Positions 8,079-17,508 of a stretch of DNA of 64,000 nucleotides are shown here, piece after piece (within the stretch, counting starts at the first letter, position 1; each line of letters begins with the position of its first letter). The notes below the pieces were generated by a model. That model was not told where the DNA came from. It did not search any database and saw only the letters and a list, made by a program, of their open reading frames with translations. Source of the stretch: G963677445 sp963677445 (GTDB lineage: Bacteria; Bacteroidota; Ignavibacteria; Ignavibacteriales; Melioribacteraceae); assembly GCA_963677445.2 (NCBI GenBank), contig CAXXGF010000048.1, positions 62,001 through 126,000 on the forward strand. The letters are read 5' to 3'. The position numbers and the translations under genes are program-made.

Positions 8079-10861
8079 ATGCAAAAAGAAACAAAGCCTG
8101 TTCATTACAGCGATAAAATTGTTGTTAAGGGCGCCAGAGAGCATAACCTTAAAAATATCGACATTGAGATACCCCGGAACAAACTGATAGTATTCACCGG
8201 CGTTAGCGGCAGCGGGAAATCCTCCCTCGTATTTGATACCATCTACGCGGAAGGACAGCGAAGATACGTAGAAAGTCTTTCATCATACGCCAGGCAATTC
8301 CTGGAAAGAATGAATAAACCTGATATGGATTTCATATACGGGATTTGTCCTGCTGTTGCGATTGAGCAAAAAACCGGGGCAAGAAATCCCCGCTCCACTG
8401 TAGGCACCTCTACCGAGATATATGATTTTCTCAGGCTTCTTTTTGCCAGAATTGGTGAAACAATATGTTTTAATTGCGGTAAGGTAGTAAAAAAGGACTC
8501 GGTGAAAACTGTCACCGAAGAAATGGAAAAAAAGGAGGAGGGAGGAAAGTATTATTTAACCTTTCCCATTCACTCACATGAAGGAAGATCGGTTGAAGAA
8601 GAACTGCAGTTGCTTAAAAAGAAAGGATTCTTCAGGATATTTTATAAAAATTCACTTTATGATCTTAATGAGTCGGAGCCGGAAATTGATGATAAAAACC
8701 AGATTTATGTTGTAATAGACCGGTTCAGGATAAAAAAAGGAAAGATGAGAGAAATGCTCGCCGATTCTGTTGAAACCACATTCAGGGAAGGTGAGGAAAA
8801 ACTTGCTGTAATCAACGCGGACACTTTTGAAACAGATGAATTTTCAAGGTTTTATGAATGCTGCGGAATACGGTATGAGGAACCTGAGCCACGTTTTTTC
8901 TCTTTTAATAACCCCTTTGGGGCCTGCCCCGTCTGCCAGGGATTCGGAAGAATCATGGGTTATGATATGGAGCTTATTATCCCCGATGACAACCTCTCAA
9001 TCCTTGAGGGCGCCATCGCTCCCTGGAGAACCGCTAAATACAGCAAATACCAGAGAGATCTGGTAAGAAACGCTAAAAATAAAAATATTCCTCTCGATAT
9101 CTCCTTCAGACAATTGACGCCCGAACAGAAAAAATATATCAAAGAAGGATTTAACGGTTTTGCAGGCATTGATAAGTTTTTCAGCATGCTCGAAGAAAAA
9201 ACATATAAAATGCATATTCGTATTCTGCTGAGTAAATACAGGGGGTACACAACATGTCACGCATGTAAAGGTTCCAGACTGCGTCGTGAAGCGATGCAGG
9301 TAAAAATTGCCGGTGTTTCAATACATGATATTATAAAAAGACCTATCGAATATGTTTCTCAATTTTTTGAGGAACTTCAGCTTACAGAATACCAAATGCA
9401 GGTTGGTGAAAGAATTCTGAAAGAAATTACAAAAAGATTAAGTTTCCTTAATGATGTCGGACTTGGTTACCTTACTCTCGATCGGTTAAGCAGTACATTA
9501 TCCGGCGGCGAAACTCAGAGGATAAATCTGGCGACTTCTCTCGGCTCGGCCCTCATTGGCACCCTTTATGTGCTCGATGAACCGAGTATTGGTCTGCATC
9601 CGAGGGATAATGAGCGACTGATTAAAATTCTTCAATCACTGAAAAGTATCGGAAATACAGTTCTTGTTGTCGAGCATGACTCCGAAATGATGGAAGCCGC
9701 CGATCTTATAGCTGACATGGGACCTGTAGCCGGACGCAACGGCGGTGAGATAGTCGCCTACGGAACCCCCGATGAGATTAAAAAGCATCCCGATTCATTG
9801 ACGGGCAAATACCTTTCAGGTAAGTTAGAGATTCCTCTGCCAGCTAAAAGAAGGCTGGAAAAAACAGATGAGATAATCATTTCGGGAGCCAGGGAAAACA
9901 ATCTGAAAAATATTGATGTGGTTATTCCGCTTCACAAAATTGTAGTAGTTACCGGGGTAAGCGGTTCAGGTAAAAGCACTCTTATCCATGATGTGCTCTA
10001 TGGAGGAATTCTTAAAATGCTGGGGGGAAATCCTCCGAAACTTGGCAAATATAAATCACTTTCAGGTGTTAATTTTATAGATGATATTGAAATAATCGAT
10101 CAGTCCCCCATTGGCAAATCACCCCGCTCCAACCCGATAAGCTACATAAAAGGATTTGATAATATCAGGGAACTCTTTTCAAAAACTCCCCAGGCGAGAG
10201 CCAGGGGATATAAACCGGGCTATTTTTCATTCAATGTCCCCGGCGGCCGGTGCGAAACCTGCCAGGGGGAAGGATATGTAAAAATTGAAATGCAGTTCCT
10301 CGCCGATCTTTATCTGGAATGTGAAGATTGTAAAGGAAGCAGGTATAAAAAAGAAATCCGCGATATAACATATAAAGGGAAAAATATTGTTGACGTGCTG
10401 AATATGAGCGTTGATGAGGCGCTTCAGTTTTTTAGCAAAACCCCCAAAATAGCCTCCTATCTGCAAAATCTCAGTGATGTCGGTATGGGATATGTCCAGC
10501 TGGGGCAACCGTCAAATACTCTGTCGGGCGGCGAAGCGCAAAGGATAAAACTGGCTTCACACCTGATATCTCAAAAAACAACAAACATATTCTTTACATA
10601 TTTGATGAGCCGACAACAGGTCTGCATTTTGATGATATAAAAAAACTTATGAATTGTTTTGAGATGCTGATAAAATATAACAACTCTGTCGTTATTATTG
10701 AACACAACCTCGATATTATCAAGAATGCCGATCATATAATTGATCTGGGCCCCGAGGCGGGAGAAAAAGGTGGTGAAGTTGTCGCTGAAGGAACTCCCGA
10801 AGAAATTGCCGCCGTAGAAAATTCTCATACAGCGCGCTTCCTTCAAAACGCGCTGAAATAA
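8079..10861 (+). pseudogene. uvrA: UvrA, excinuclease ABC subunit A, with one frameshift near the C-terminus
   Basis: UvrA is the damage-recognition ATPase of nucleotide excision repair. Nearly everything is intact: Walker A GVSGSGKSSL and GVSGSGKSTL, first-domain LSGGETQRI and LYVLDEPSIGLHPRD, and the zinc-binding Cys pairs (CFNCGK, CPVCQG, CHACKG, CETCQG with CEDCKG). After the second LSGGEAQRIKLASHL the frame shifts: as written it ends at 10640, while the next frame reads HILYIFDEPTTGLHFDDI and continues to SHTARFLQNALK at 10861. Adding one A to the A6 run at 10573-10578 joins the two perfectly as SQKNNKHILYIFDEP. Total length would be about 928 residues, normal for UvrA. As written, Walker B of the second ATPase is lost. 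Confidence 0.93.
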
Positions 10862-10879
10862 CTTTTTATAAGGGGCGAA

Positions 10880-11311
10880 TCAAAGGTAAAACGCTGAAGG
10901 CGTTGAAATATAACGCGCGCCGGTCTCAGCAGGAAATAAATTTATACTTTGCATAATCTCCCCTTCTCTTTTTAATTCAAGGGTATATCTGCCCGTCATT
11001 AAACTTTTTGTATTAAATTCGATACGGTACTGTCCGGGTAAATGTACACTATGGACAAGTTTGAATTTTTGATTCCCTTTTTCGTTGCGCAGAATAATCT
11101 CAATATTCATTAGTTCGGGGACTGTATAAGAAATATATTTACCACTGGCGTCATTCTTATTATCAACCAGTGAAAGGCTGTAATTCGAAGTTTCTTCACA
11201 TAAATCGACCTCATAATATCCATACGATCTGATAACAGATAACCCGTTTTTTCCTGAACGCCGGCAAACACCACAACCGTTTTTTATCGGAAGGTCACTT
11301 CCATAAGCCAT
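10880..11311 (-). CDS. Small protein of unknown function with a sorting-domain-like C-terminal half
   Basis: I start at the ATG at 11311 (MAYGSDLPIKNGCGVCRRSG) because AGGGG lies seven bases upstream; the frame is open back to 11365. The N-terminal half has a CGVC pair and another Cys in VDLCEET. The second half (HSVHLPGQYRIEFNTKSL, then MTGRYTLELKREGE) follows the pattern of the FlgD/T9SS-type immunoglobulin-like sandwich, in which a GQY-F-SGRY core is common. There is no signal peptide. The last residues (YISTPSAFYL) and the stop are encoded by an intergenic repeat (acgctgaaggcgt, 10891-10903), so the natural C-terminus was probably shorter or different. No function can be given. Confidence 0.55.
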   Translation of the reverse strand: MAYGSDLPIKNGCGVCRRSGKNGLSVIRSYGYYEVDLCEETSNYSLSLVDNKNDASGKYISYTVPELMNIEIILRNEKGNQKFKLVHSVHLPGQYRIEFNTKSLMTGRYTLELKREGEIMQSINLFPAETGARYISTPSAFYL

Positions 11312-11421
11312 ATTTATCCCCTTGCAATAATAATATTCACAAAAAGGATACAAATTCGGTACCATAATTTTTTTTGTATATTTTGAAAAATCTTATAAGT
11401 TCAGGCAGCCTGTCACAGTCT

Positions 11422-11459
11422 AAAAAAAACCGGGACATACCGTAGTCCCGATTTTTATT
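11422..11459. terminator. Bidirectional rho-independent terminator-like hairpin
   Basis: CGGGAC-ataccgta-GTCCCG (11431-11450) is flanked by an A8 run on the left and ATTTTTATT on the right, so it can terminate on both strands. It sits between two genes that point away from it, so it may stop read-through rather than close a specific operon. Confidence 0.6.
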
Positions 11460-11575
11460 AATTGGCGTCATATCTCTGAAAAACAAATCGGGGTATCTGC
11501 CGGATCAGGGAAACAGATCAATTGAGTCTCAGTTCGAATTAAAATATTTATAAAAAATCGCGCTGATACAAGATT

Positions 11576-11701
11576 GGATTCCGGCCTGTCTGCCGCGGCA
11601 CGCTCTTAAATCAAACCGGAAAGGAATGAATTTGGAGCAAGAAATAGTAGAAAAAGCGTCATTCCCGCGCAGGCCATACCATAGGCAGATAAACAGGAAT
11701 C
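11576..11701. repeat. Degraded inverted-repeat (MITE-like) element
   Basis: The left end GGATTCCGGCCTGTCTGCC (11576-11594) is matched imperfectly in inverse orientation by GGCAGATAAACAGGAATC (11684-11701), and inside it GTCATTCCCGCGCAGGCC (11658-11675) resembles the common intergenic 'cattcccgcg' repeats of many bacteria. About 126 bases, no reading frame. Confidence 0.4.
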
Positions 11702-11953
11702 AAAATTTAGTTATTCTGAAAGGTTTGCTTTTTCTGTTTCCTTATATCAAACTCACGTTAATTTAGTCTTATTTTCAGTAACAAATAACATTCTAAAAAG
11801 TCCGTTTCCAAAAAGGGAAGAACTCAGCAAAGGGAAATTTTTTCACATACTACGCAAAATATGCACATTAAATCAGCTCCTTAATAAATCATTACCGCGA
11901 CACCATTTTTTTTGTTAATTTTATTGTTTGTATTTAAATAATCTTGGAAAATA

Positions 11954-12991
11954 ATGAAAGTATTAGTTACCGGCGGAGCCGGATTTTTAGGAATCAACTT
12001 AGTAAGATACCTTCTGAACAAAGGTTATGATGTAGTTTCACTTGATATTGCCGATTTTACCTATGAAGACTGCAAAGCAGATATAAAGATCGTGAAGGGA
12101 GATATCAGGGATGCCAAAACGGTTAAAAATTCTATGGAGGGCGTTGATATCGTCATTCATTCCGCCGCGGCCCTGCCACTTTATTCTCCCGAAGATATTT
12201 ATTCAACTGATGTGGAAGGAACCCGGCTTCTGGTCGATACAGCTCTTGAAAATAATATAAAACGTTTCATTCAGATTTCATCAACCGCTGTTTATGGAAT
12301 ACCTGATCATCATCCTATCTTTGAAGATGACAAACTTGATGGTGTTGGTCCTTACGGAATAGCAAAAATTCAGGCCGAAGAAGAATGTATTAAGGCAAGA
12401 GAAAAGGGAATGTGTGTTCCCGTCTTAAGGCCAAAATCGTTTATAGGACCAGAAAGACTGGGTGTCTTCGCTCTCCTATATGACTGGGCTTATGACGGCA
12501 AAGGATTTCCAATGATAGGCAGCGGAAAAAACCGTTACCAGTTATTGGATGTTGAAGACCTCTGCGAGGCTGTCGGATTATGTATAGAGCTTGATGAAGA
12601 AACCGTAAACGATACATTCAATATCGGGGCGGCTGAGTTTACAACGATGCGGGAAGATTACCAGGCAGTGCTTGATTATGCCGGACATGGCAAAAAAATT
12701 AAAGGTCTGCCCGAAAAACCAATTATCCGGACATTAAAACTGCTCGAAGCGTTAAACCTTTCCCCTTTATATAAATGGGTTTATGAAACCGCTTCCAAAG
12801 ATTCTTTCGTGTCGATTGAAAAAGCTGAGAAAATACTTGGTTTCAAACCAAAATATTCCAATAAAGACGCCCTTATAAGAAATTACAAATGGTATGTTGA
12901 TAATCTTGAAACTTTCAGTAATCAATCAGGTGTTTCTCACCGTGTCCCCTGGAAACAAGGGATATTAAAATTAGCGAAGATGTTCTTCTAA
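11954..12991 (+). CDS. NAD-dependent epimerase/dehydratase (extended SDR)
   Basis: 345 residues. The N-terminal Rossmann motif TGGAGFLG (residues 6-13), the Ser in QISSTAVYG and the catalytic pair in YGIAKIQAEEE (YxxxK) define an extended short-chain dehydrogenase of the nucleotide-sugar epimerase/dehydratase type. LRPKSFIGPERLG matches the substrate-binding segment of the family. Likely substrate is an NDP-sugar in the cytoplasm, feeding cell-surface polysaccharide, but the exact reaction is open. It lies 41 bases upstream of the deoxyhypusine-synthase-like gene on the same strand. Confidence 0.88.
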   Translation: MKVLVTGGAGFLGINLVRYLLNKGYDVVSLDIADFTYEDCKADIKIVKGDIRDAKTVKNSMEGVDIVIHSAAALPLYSPEDIYSTDVEGTRLLVDTALENNIKRFIQISSTAVYGIPDHHPIFEDDKLDGVGPYGIAKIQAEEECIKAREKGMCVPVLRPKSFIGPERLGVFALLYDWAYDGKGFPMIGSGKNRYQLLDVEDLCEAVGLCIELDEETVNDTFNIGAAEFTTMREDYQAVLDYAGHGKKIKGLPEKPIIRTLKLLEALNLSPLYKWVYETASKDSFVSIEKAEKILGFKPKYSNKDALIRNYKWYVDNLETFSNQSGVSHRVPWKQGILKLAKMFF

Positions 12992-13032
12992 AAATTAAAT
13001 AACGATTTATTATTTTGTCACGGGAGGCGGAT

Positions 13033-14061
13033 ATGCCGGCGAAAAAAGAATTTTTAAAAGAGACCGTTGAACATATCGATATAAAAAAACTGGATGTTGT
13101 GCCTGTTGTCGAAGCGATGGGTAAAATGGCTTTTTCTGCGCGTGACCTTAGCAGGGCAGCGGGAATATATGACAGAATGCTGCGGGATAAAGACTGCACC
13201 GTTATTCTGACCCTCGCCGGAAGCTTATTCAGCGCCGGATTAAAAAATATTGTATGCGATATGATCAAAAATAATATGGTTGACGCCATCGTTTCCACCG
13301 GCGCCATTATGGTTGACCAGGATTTTTTTGAAGCGCTTGGTTTCAAACATTATATCGGCTCTCCTTATAGCGATGATAATTTATTGAGAGATCTCCATAT
13401 TGACCGTATTTATGACACCTATATAGATGAAGATGAATTGAGAATCTGTGATGACACCACGGCTGAAATATTTGATTCTCTTGAACCACGGCCATGGTCT
13501 TCGCGGGAACTGCTTTACGAATTTGGAAAATATCTTGATAAAGTTGGTGTAAAAACAGAATGCAGTGTGGTACATGAAGCTTATAAAAACAATGTTCCTA
13601 TTTTTGTGCCCGCTTTTTCAGATTGCTCAGCCGGTTTTGGTTTTGTTGTGCATCAGACCAAAAACCCTGATAAACATGTTTCGGTTGATTCCGCGAAAGA
13701 TTTTGTGGAACTTACTAAAATAAAGCTTGAAAGCAAAGAAACAGGGATATTTATGATCGGCGGCGGTGTCCCGAAAAATTTCACTCAGGATATTGTTGTA
13801 GCGGCTGATATCCTGCAGGAAGACGCCCCTATGCATAAATACGCCGTACAGATAACCGTCGCTGATGTAAGAGACGGAGCGCTTTCCAGCTCAACTCTTA
13901 AAGAAGCCAGCTCATGGGGAAAAGTTGAAACCACTTATGAACAGATGGTTTATAGTGAAGCGACTCTGGCAATGCCCCTTCTGGCAGGTTACGCCTATCA
14001 TAAACGCGCCTGGGAATCAAGAGAAAAACGAGAATTATCTAAATTATTTTTAAAGAACTAA
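13033..14061 (+). CDS. Deoxyhypusine synthase-like protein (DHS/homospermidine synthase family)
   Basis: I choose the ATG at 13033 (MPAKKEFLKETVEH) because GGGAGG (13022-13027) lies just upstream; a TTG six codons earlier would put that site inside the gene. 342 residues. The NAD-binding core LTLAGSLFSAGLKNIV and NMVDAIVSTGAI, and late GGGVPKNFTQDIV, match the deoxyhypusine synthase fold; the Lys in GGGVPK corresponds to the Lys that carries the aminobutyl group in eukaryotic DHS. Bacteria have no eIF5A, and bacterial homologues of this type have been linked to homospermidine formation, but the product here is unknown. It sits between a sugar epimerase and a SpoIID gene, 16 bases before the latter. 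Confidence 0.85.
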   Translation: MPAKKEFLKETVEHIDIKKLDVVPVVEAMGKMAFSARDLSRAAGIYDRMLRDKDCTVILTLAGSLFSAGLKNIVCDMIKNNMVDAIVSTGAIMVDQDFFEALGFKHYIGSPYSDDNLLRDLHIDRIYDTYIDEDELRICDDTTAEIFDSLEPRPWSSRELLYEFGKYLDKVGVKTECSVVHEAYKNNVPIFVPAFSDCSAGFGFVVHQTKNPDKHVSVDSAKDFVELTKIKLESKETGIFMIGGGVPKNFTQDIVVAADILQEDAPMHKYAVQITVADVRDGALSSSTLKEASSWGKVETTYEQMVYSEATLAMPLLAGYAYHKRAWESREKRELSKLFLKN

Positions 14062-14077
14062 ATAAAATAGCGGGAGT

Positions 14078-15424
14078 ATGATGGAAGAACCGGTAATACA
14101 TGTAGCCGTTCTGGTTGCCGATGAAATCAGGTTCGAATTGCATGGTGATTTCACTTCATCACAGGACAAAAATAACTGCAGTGGAAAATACGCAGCCAAA
14201 ATTGAAGATGGAAAAATTGTTGTATCCGATAATAATAATGAAACAGTAATCAAAGATGATACAATTACTTTCGATCCCGATAACTTTGAAGCTGAATCAT
14301 TTATTGTCAGGGATGTGATTATTGGCATTCAGTTTCACTGGCAGCAGAAAGAGAACCAGAGATTTCAGGGATCGCTCAAATTGCTGATTGAGAAGGGAAA
14401 AATTGCCGCGGTAAACATTGTGCCTGCAGAATCTTATCTCACAAGTGTAATCTCGTCTGAAATGAGCGCGACCAGCTCAACCGAATTTTTGAAAGCGCAC
14501 GCGATTATTTCACGAAGCTGGTTATTCGCGCAAATTGATAAAAGTAACGAATTAAGATCAACACAAAACAATTACAATTCTTCGGTAGAAACTGATGAGG
14601 AATTGATCAAATGGTATGATCGTGAAGATCACACTCTTTATGATGTATGCGCGGATGATCATTGTCAGCGTTACCAGGGTATAACAAAACTATACGCTCA
14701 TAACGCTCAAACCGCGGTGGCCGATACAAGAGGACTTGTATTAAAATATAACAATAAAATATGCGATACCAGGTTTTCAAAATCCTGCGGCGGTGTATCG
14801 GAATCTTTCGAAAATGTCTGGGAGCCTGTGGAACATCCCTATCTCGCCAGTATTATTGATTACAAATTTGAACAGGATGCTGAAATAGGGGATCTGCGTA
14901 TTGAAGAAAACGCGGCCAAGTGGATAGCCAACAACCCGCCGGCTTTCTGTAATACACAGGATGAAAATATATTATCCCAGGTTTTGCTCGATTACGATCA
15001 GGAAACACGAGATTTTTACCGATGGAAAGTTGAATACAGCAATGAAGAACTTTCAGAGTTGATAAAAGGAAAATCTGGTATTGACTTCGGAGAAATCATT
15101 GATCTTGTGCCGATTGAACGTGGTTACTCGGGCCGGCTCATCAAATTGAATATTATCGGAAGCAAAAAGAAAATGATAATAGGAAAAGAGCTTGAAATCA
15201 GGCGTTTTCTTTCCACAAGTCATCTTTATTCATCGGCATTTATTGTTGAAAAAGAAAATGTCAAAGATGGAATTCCCGGCAAAATAATCCTGCGCGGAGC
15301 GGGATGGGGTCACGGAGTCGGCCTCTGCCAGATTGGAGCCGCTGTCATGAGCGAAATGGGACACAATTTTGATGAAATTCTTCTTCATTATTTCCGTAAC
15401 GCAAAAATTGAAAAGATTTATTGA
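14078..15424 (+). CDS. SpoIID/LytB domain protein (peptidoglycan lytic transglycosylase family)
   Basis: 448 residues. The SpoIID domain is clear: NIVPAESYLTSVISSEM with the catalytic-type Glu, FLKAHAIISRSWLFA, FSKSCGGVSESFENVW, and the closing GAGWGHGVGLCQIGA followed by MGHNFDEILLHYF. In SpoIID this fold cleaves glycan strands that lack stem peptides; outside spore-formers its role is in wall remodelling. No N-terminal signal peptide is seen, which is unusual for a wall enzyme, and about 120 N-terminal residues form an uncharacterised domain. A GGGAG site precedes the ATG, and a strong terminator follows, so it ends the transcript started by the epimerase or DHS-like gene. Confidence 0.88.
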   Translation: MMEEPVIHVAVLVADEIRFELHGDFTSSQDKNNCSGKYAAKIEDGKIVVSDNNNETVIKDDTITFDPDNFEAESFIVRDVIIGIQFHWQQKENQRFQGSLKLLIEKGKIAAVNIVPAESYLTSVISSEMSATSSTEFLKAHAIISRSWLFAQIDKSNELRSTQNNYNSSVETDEELIKWYDREDHTLYDVCADDHCQRYQGITKLYAHNAQTAVADTRGLVLKYNNKICDTRFSKSCGGVSESFENVWEPVEHPYLASIIDYKFEQDAEIGDLRIEENAAKWIANNPPAFCNTQDENILSQVLLDYDQETRDFYRWKVEYSNEELSELIKGKSGIDFGEIIDLVPIERGYSGRLIKLNIIGSKKKMIIGKELEIRRFLSTSHLYSSAFIVEKENVKDGIPGKIILRGAGWGHGVGLCQIGAAVMSEMGHNFDEILLHYFRNAKIEKIY

Positions 15425-15432
15425 TTTTTCCC

Positions 15433-15464
15433 GGATCCCGGCCCCCGGGATCCCCTCTTTTTTT
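15433..15464 (+). terminator. Rho-independent terminator after the SpoIID gene
   Basis: GGATCCCGG (15433-15441), a three-base loop, CCGGGATCC (15445-15453), then CCTCTTTTTTT. Nine perfect pairs and a T-run starting directly after it make this the strongest terminator in the window. Confidence 0.85.
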
Positions 15465-15607
15465 GGATTAAACAAATTTTGAAGCCCTGAACATTTCAGG
15501 AGCAACGGCTCAGCCTTCCCGGAAAATATGGGAAGAAATATTGGTACTGTTTTTGATTTAACTGTTATTTACCTATCTTTTGAGATTTGAAATTTTTGAA
15601 TAAGTCT

Positions 15608-16534
15608 ATGAAAATAGTTGTTACCGGCGGCGCCGGTTTTATCGGAAGTCACATTGCGGAATACTGGGCCGGAAAGGGAGCCGAGGTGATCGCGCTTGAT
15701 AACCTTCGCACCGGTTCACTCAGTAATATTGAAGATAACTCCGGAATAAATTTTGTTCAGGGAGATATTACAAACAAAGATACAGTATTTGCGGTTCTGG
15801 AAAACGCCGATTATGTTTTTCATCTGGCCGCGCTGGTATCGATCCCCGAATCAATAGAAAAACCTGCTGAGTGCATTAAAATAAATGTAAATGGTTTTTT
15901 GAATGTTCTTGAAGCCGCCAGGGAATTTAGCGTAAAAAAAGTTGTACACTCCTCCTCAGCGTCGGTATATGGTGATGATCCCGAATTGCCCAAGGATGTT
16001 TCAATGCGCCCCGATCCGAAAACCCCTTACAGCATCACAAAACTGGATGGGGAATATTATTCAAGGATGTTTCTTGAAGAATACGGGGTAAATACTGTTT
16101 CTCTGAGATATTTTAATGTCTTTGGACCGCGACAATCCCCGTCAAGCCATTATGCGGCCGCGATACCGGTATTTATTGATCACGCGCTGAAGAATAAAAA
16201 TCTGATTATTTATGGCGACGGTGGTCAGACAAGAGACTTTATTTTTGTGAAAGATGTTGTGCAGGCAAATGTTAAAGCGGCGCTGACCGAAAATAAACAT
16301 GGTGTATTTAACGTCGCGCTGGGAAATTCCTGTTCAATACGCAACCTGGCAGAAAAAATTATTGAGCTTACCGGTTCAAAGAGCAAAATCTTTTTTGCCG
16401 ATCCGAGACCAGGCGATATACGTCACAGTATTGCCGATATTTCAGAAACTATCCGTGATTTTAATTTCTCTCCCGAACATGACCTGAATGAAGGATTGAT
16501 ATCCACGATTGATTTTCTCAGGCAGCAACAATGA
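15608..16534 (+). CDS. NAD-dependent sugar epimerase (GalE/WbpP-like)
   Basis: I start at the ATG at 15608 (MKIVVTGGAGFIGSH), where the Rossmann motif begins directly, as is normal for the family; a TTG seven codons upstream is possible. 308 residues. TGGAGFIGSH, VVHSSSASVYGD and the YSITKLDGEYY catalytic pair (YxxxK), followed by LRYFNVFGPRQSPSS, match UDP-glucose/UDP-GlcNAc 4-epimerases. The FNVFGPRQ-PSSHYAAAI stretch is closest to WbpP/UDP-N-acetylglucosamine 4-epimerases. The stop overlaps the asparaginase start (ATGA), so expression is coupled. Confidence 0.88.
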   Translation: MKIVVTGGAGFIGSHIAEYWAGKGAEVIALDNLRTGSLSNIEDNSGINFVQGDITNKDTVFAVLENADYVFHLAALVSIPESIEKPAECIKINVNGFLNVLEAAREFSVKKVVHSSSASVYGDDPELPKDVSMRPDPKTPYSITKLDGEYYSRMFLEEYGVNTVSLRYFNVFGPRQSPSSHYAAAIPVFIDHALKNKNLIIYGDGGQTRDFIFVKDVVQANVKAALTENKHGVFNVALGNSCSIRNLAEKIIELTGSKSKIFFADPRPGDIRHSIADISETIRDFNFSPEHDLNEGLISTIDFLRQQQ

Positions 16535-17508
16535 AAAAGATTCTGATCATTTTTACCGGCGGCACTTTTTCTATGAAGATTGATGAAAAAACAGGTGGCG
16601 CCATTCCCTGGTATCACGGGGAAGAACTTCTTGAAATTATTCCCCAGGCAAAAGAGATCGCTGAAATTGATGTTTATAATTTCGGCAACTTTCCCGGACC
16701 TCATATGACTCCGGAACTTATGCTTCAGCTTTCCCGGAAGGCAAAAGAATTTTTAGCTGATGACTCAATAGACGGAATGATAATTACTCATGGAACCGAT
16801 ACGCTGGAGGAAACCTCCTATCTGCTTGATCTTACAGTAAAAACAGATAAACCCCTTGTCGTAATAGGAGCAATGAAAACAAGTTCGGAAGAAGGATGGG
16901 ACGGACCGGGAAATCTGATGGACGCCCTTCATATATGCGACAATGAAAACAGCCGCGGTATGGGTGTTCTTGTATGCCTGAACGGTGAAATAAACGCGGC
17001 AAGTGAAGTTACCAAAACACATACCGAAGACCTTGGCACCTTTCACAGCCTCGATTTCGGAGCGCTTGGTTATGTCGACCGGGGCAGAGTAATATTTAAC
17101 AGATTTCCACGAAAACAGGAACTGCTCGAATCAGATAAACTAAATTCCAATGTTGATCTTCTGACCGTTTATGCCGGCATGGATGAAAAGCTGGTGCGGT
17201 TTTCAGCCGATAGCGGGGCCGAGGGAATTGTAATTGAGGCTCTTGGTGTGGGCAATGTGCCCCCAAAAGTTCTCGAGGGAATAAAATATGCCATAAGTAA
17301 AAAAATACCTGTCGTGCTCGTTTCCCGCTGCCCTGCCGGTGAAACAATTGGCAAATACAGTTACCCGGGAGCTGGCAAATGGCTGAAGGAGGCGGGGGTT
17401 ATTTTTGCGAACTACCTTAATGGTCAGAAAGCAAGAATAAAACTGATGCTCGCGTTGGGAAAAACAAAAGATATATCGGAATTAAGAAAATTACTTGAGG
17501 AGTTTTAA
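16531..17508 (+). CDS. Type I L-asparaginase family amidohydrolase
   Basis: 325 residues. The N-terminal catalytic Thr lies in FTGGTFSM, and the second Thr-Asp pair in ITHGTDTLEET, as in bacterial L-asparaginases that hydrolyse asparagine to aspartate and ammonia. GAMKTSSEEGWDGPGN and the C-terminal GVGNVPPKVL loop complete the fold. No signal peptide, so a cytoplasmic type I enzyme. It overlaps the upstream epimerase by 4 bases and its stop is directly adjacent to the TTG start of the next gene, so these genes form one transcript. Confidence 0.92.
   Translation: MKKILIIFTGGTFSMKIDEKTGGAIPWYHGEELLEIIPQAKEIAEIDVYNFGNFPGPHMTPELMLQLSRKAKEFLADDSIDGMIITHGTDTLEETSYLLDLTVKTDKPLVVIGAMKTSSEEGWDGPGNLMDALHICDNENSRGMGVLVCLNGEINAASEVTKTHTEDLGTFHSLDFGALGYVDRGRVIFNRFPRKQELLESDKLNSNVDLLTVYAGMDEKLVRFSADSGAEGIVIEALGVGNVPPKVLEGIKYAISKKIPVVLVSRCPAGETIGKYSYPGAGKWLKEAGVIFANYLNGQKARIKLMLALGKTKDISELRKLLEEF

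Larger units (their letters stand above)
11312..11953. other. Gene-free stretch with a terminator-like hairpin and a degraded repeat
   Basis: About 640 bases with no convincing reading frame. It contains the hairpin at 11431-11450 and a palindromic element at 11576-11701 (listed separately). The AT-rich 90 bases before 11954 are the likely promoter region of the epimerase gene. I see no tRNA or conserved RNA fold here. Confidence 0.5.

Noticed and set aside
8079..10861. Programmed frameshift in uvrA
   Set aside because: I know no precedent for it in this gene, and the A6 run has no obvious slippery-site context; single-base error is simpler.
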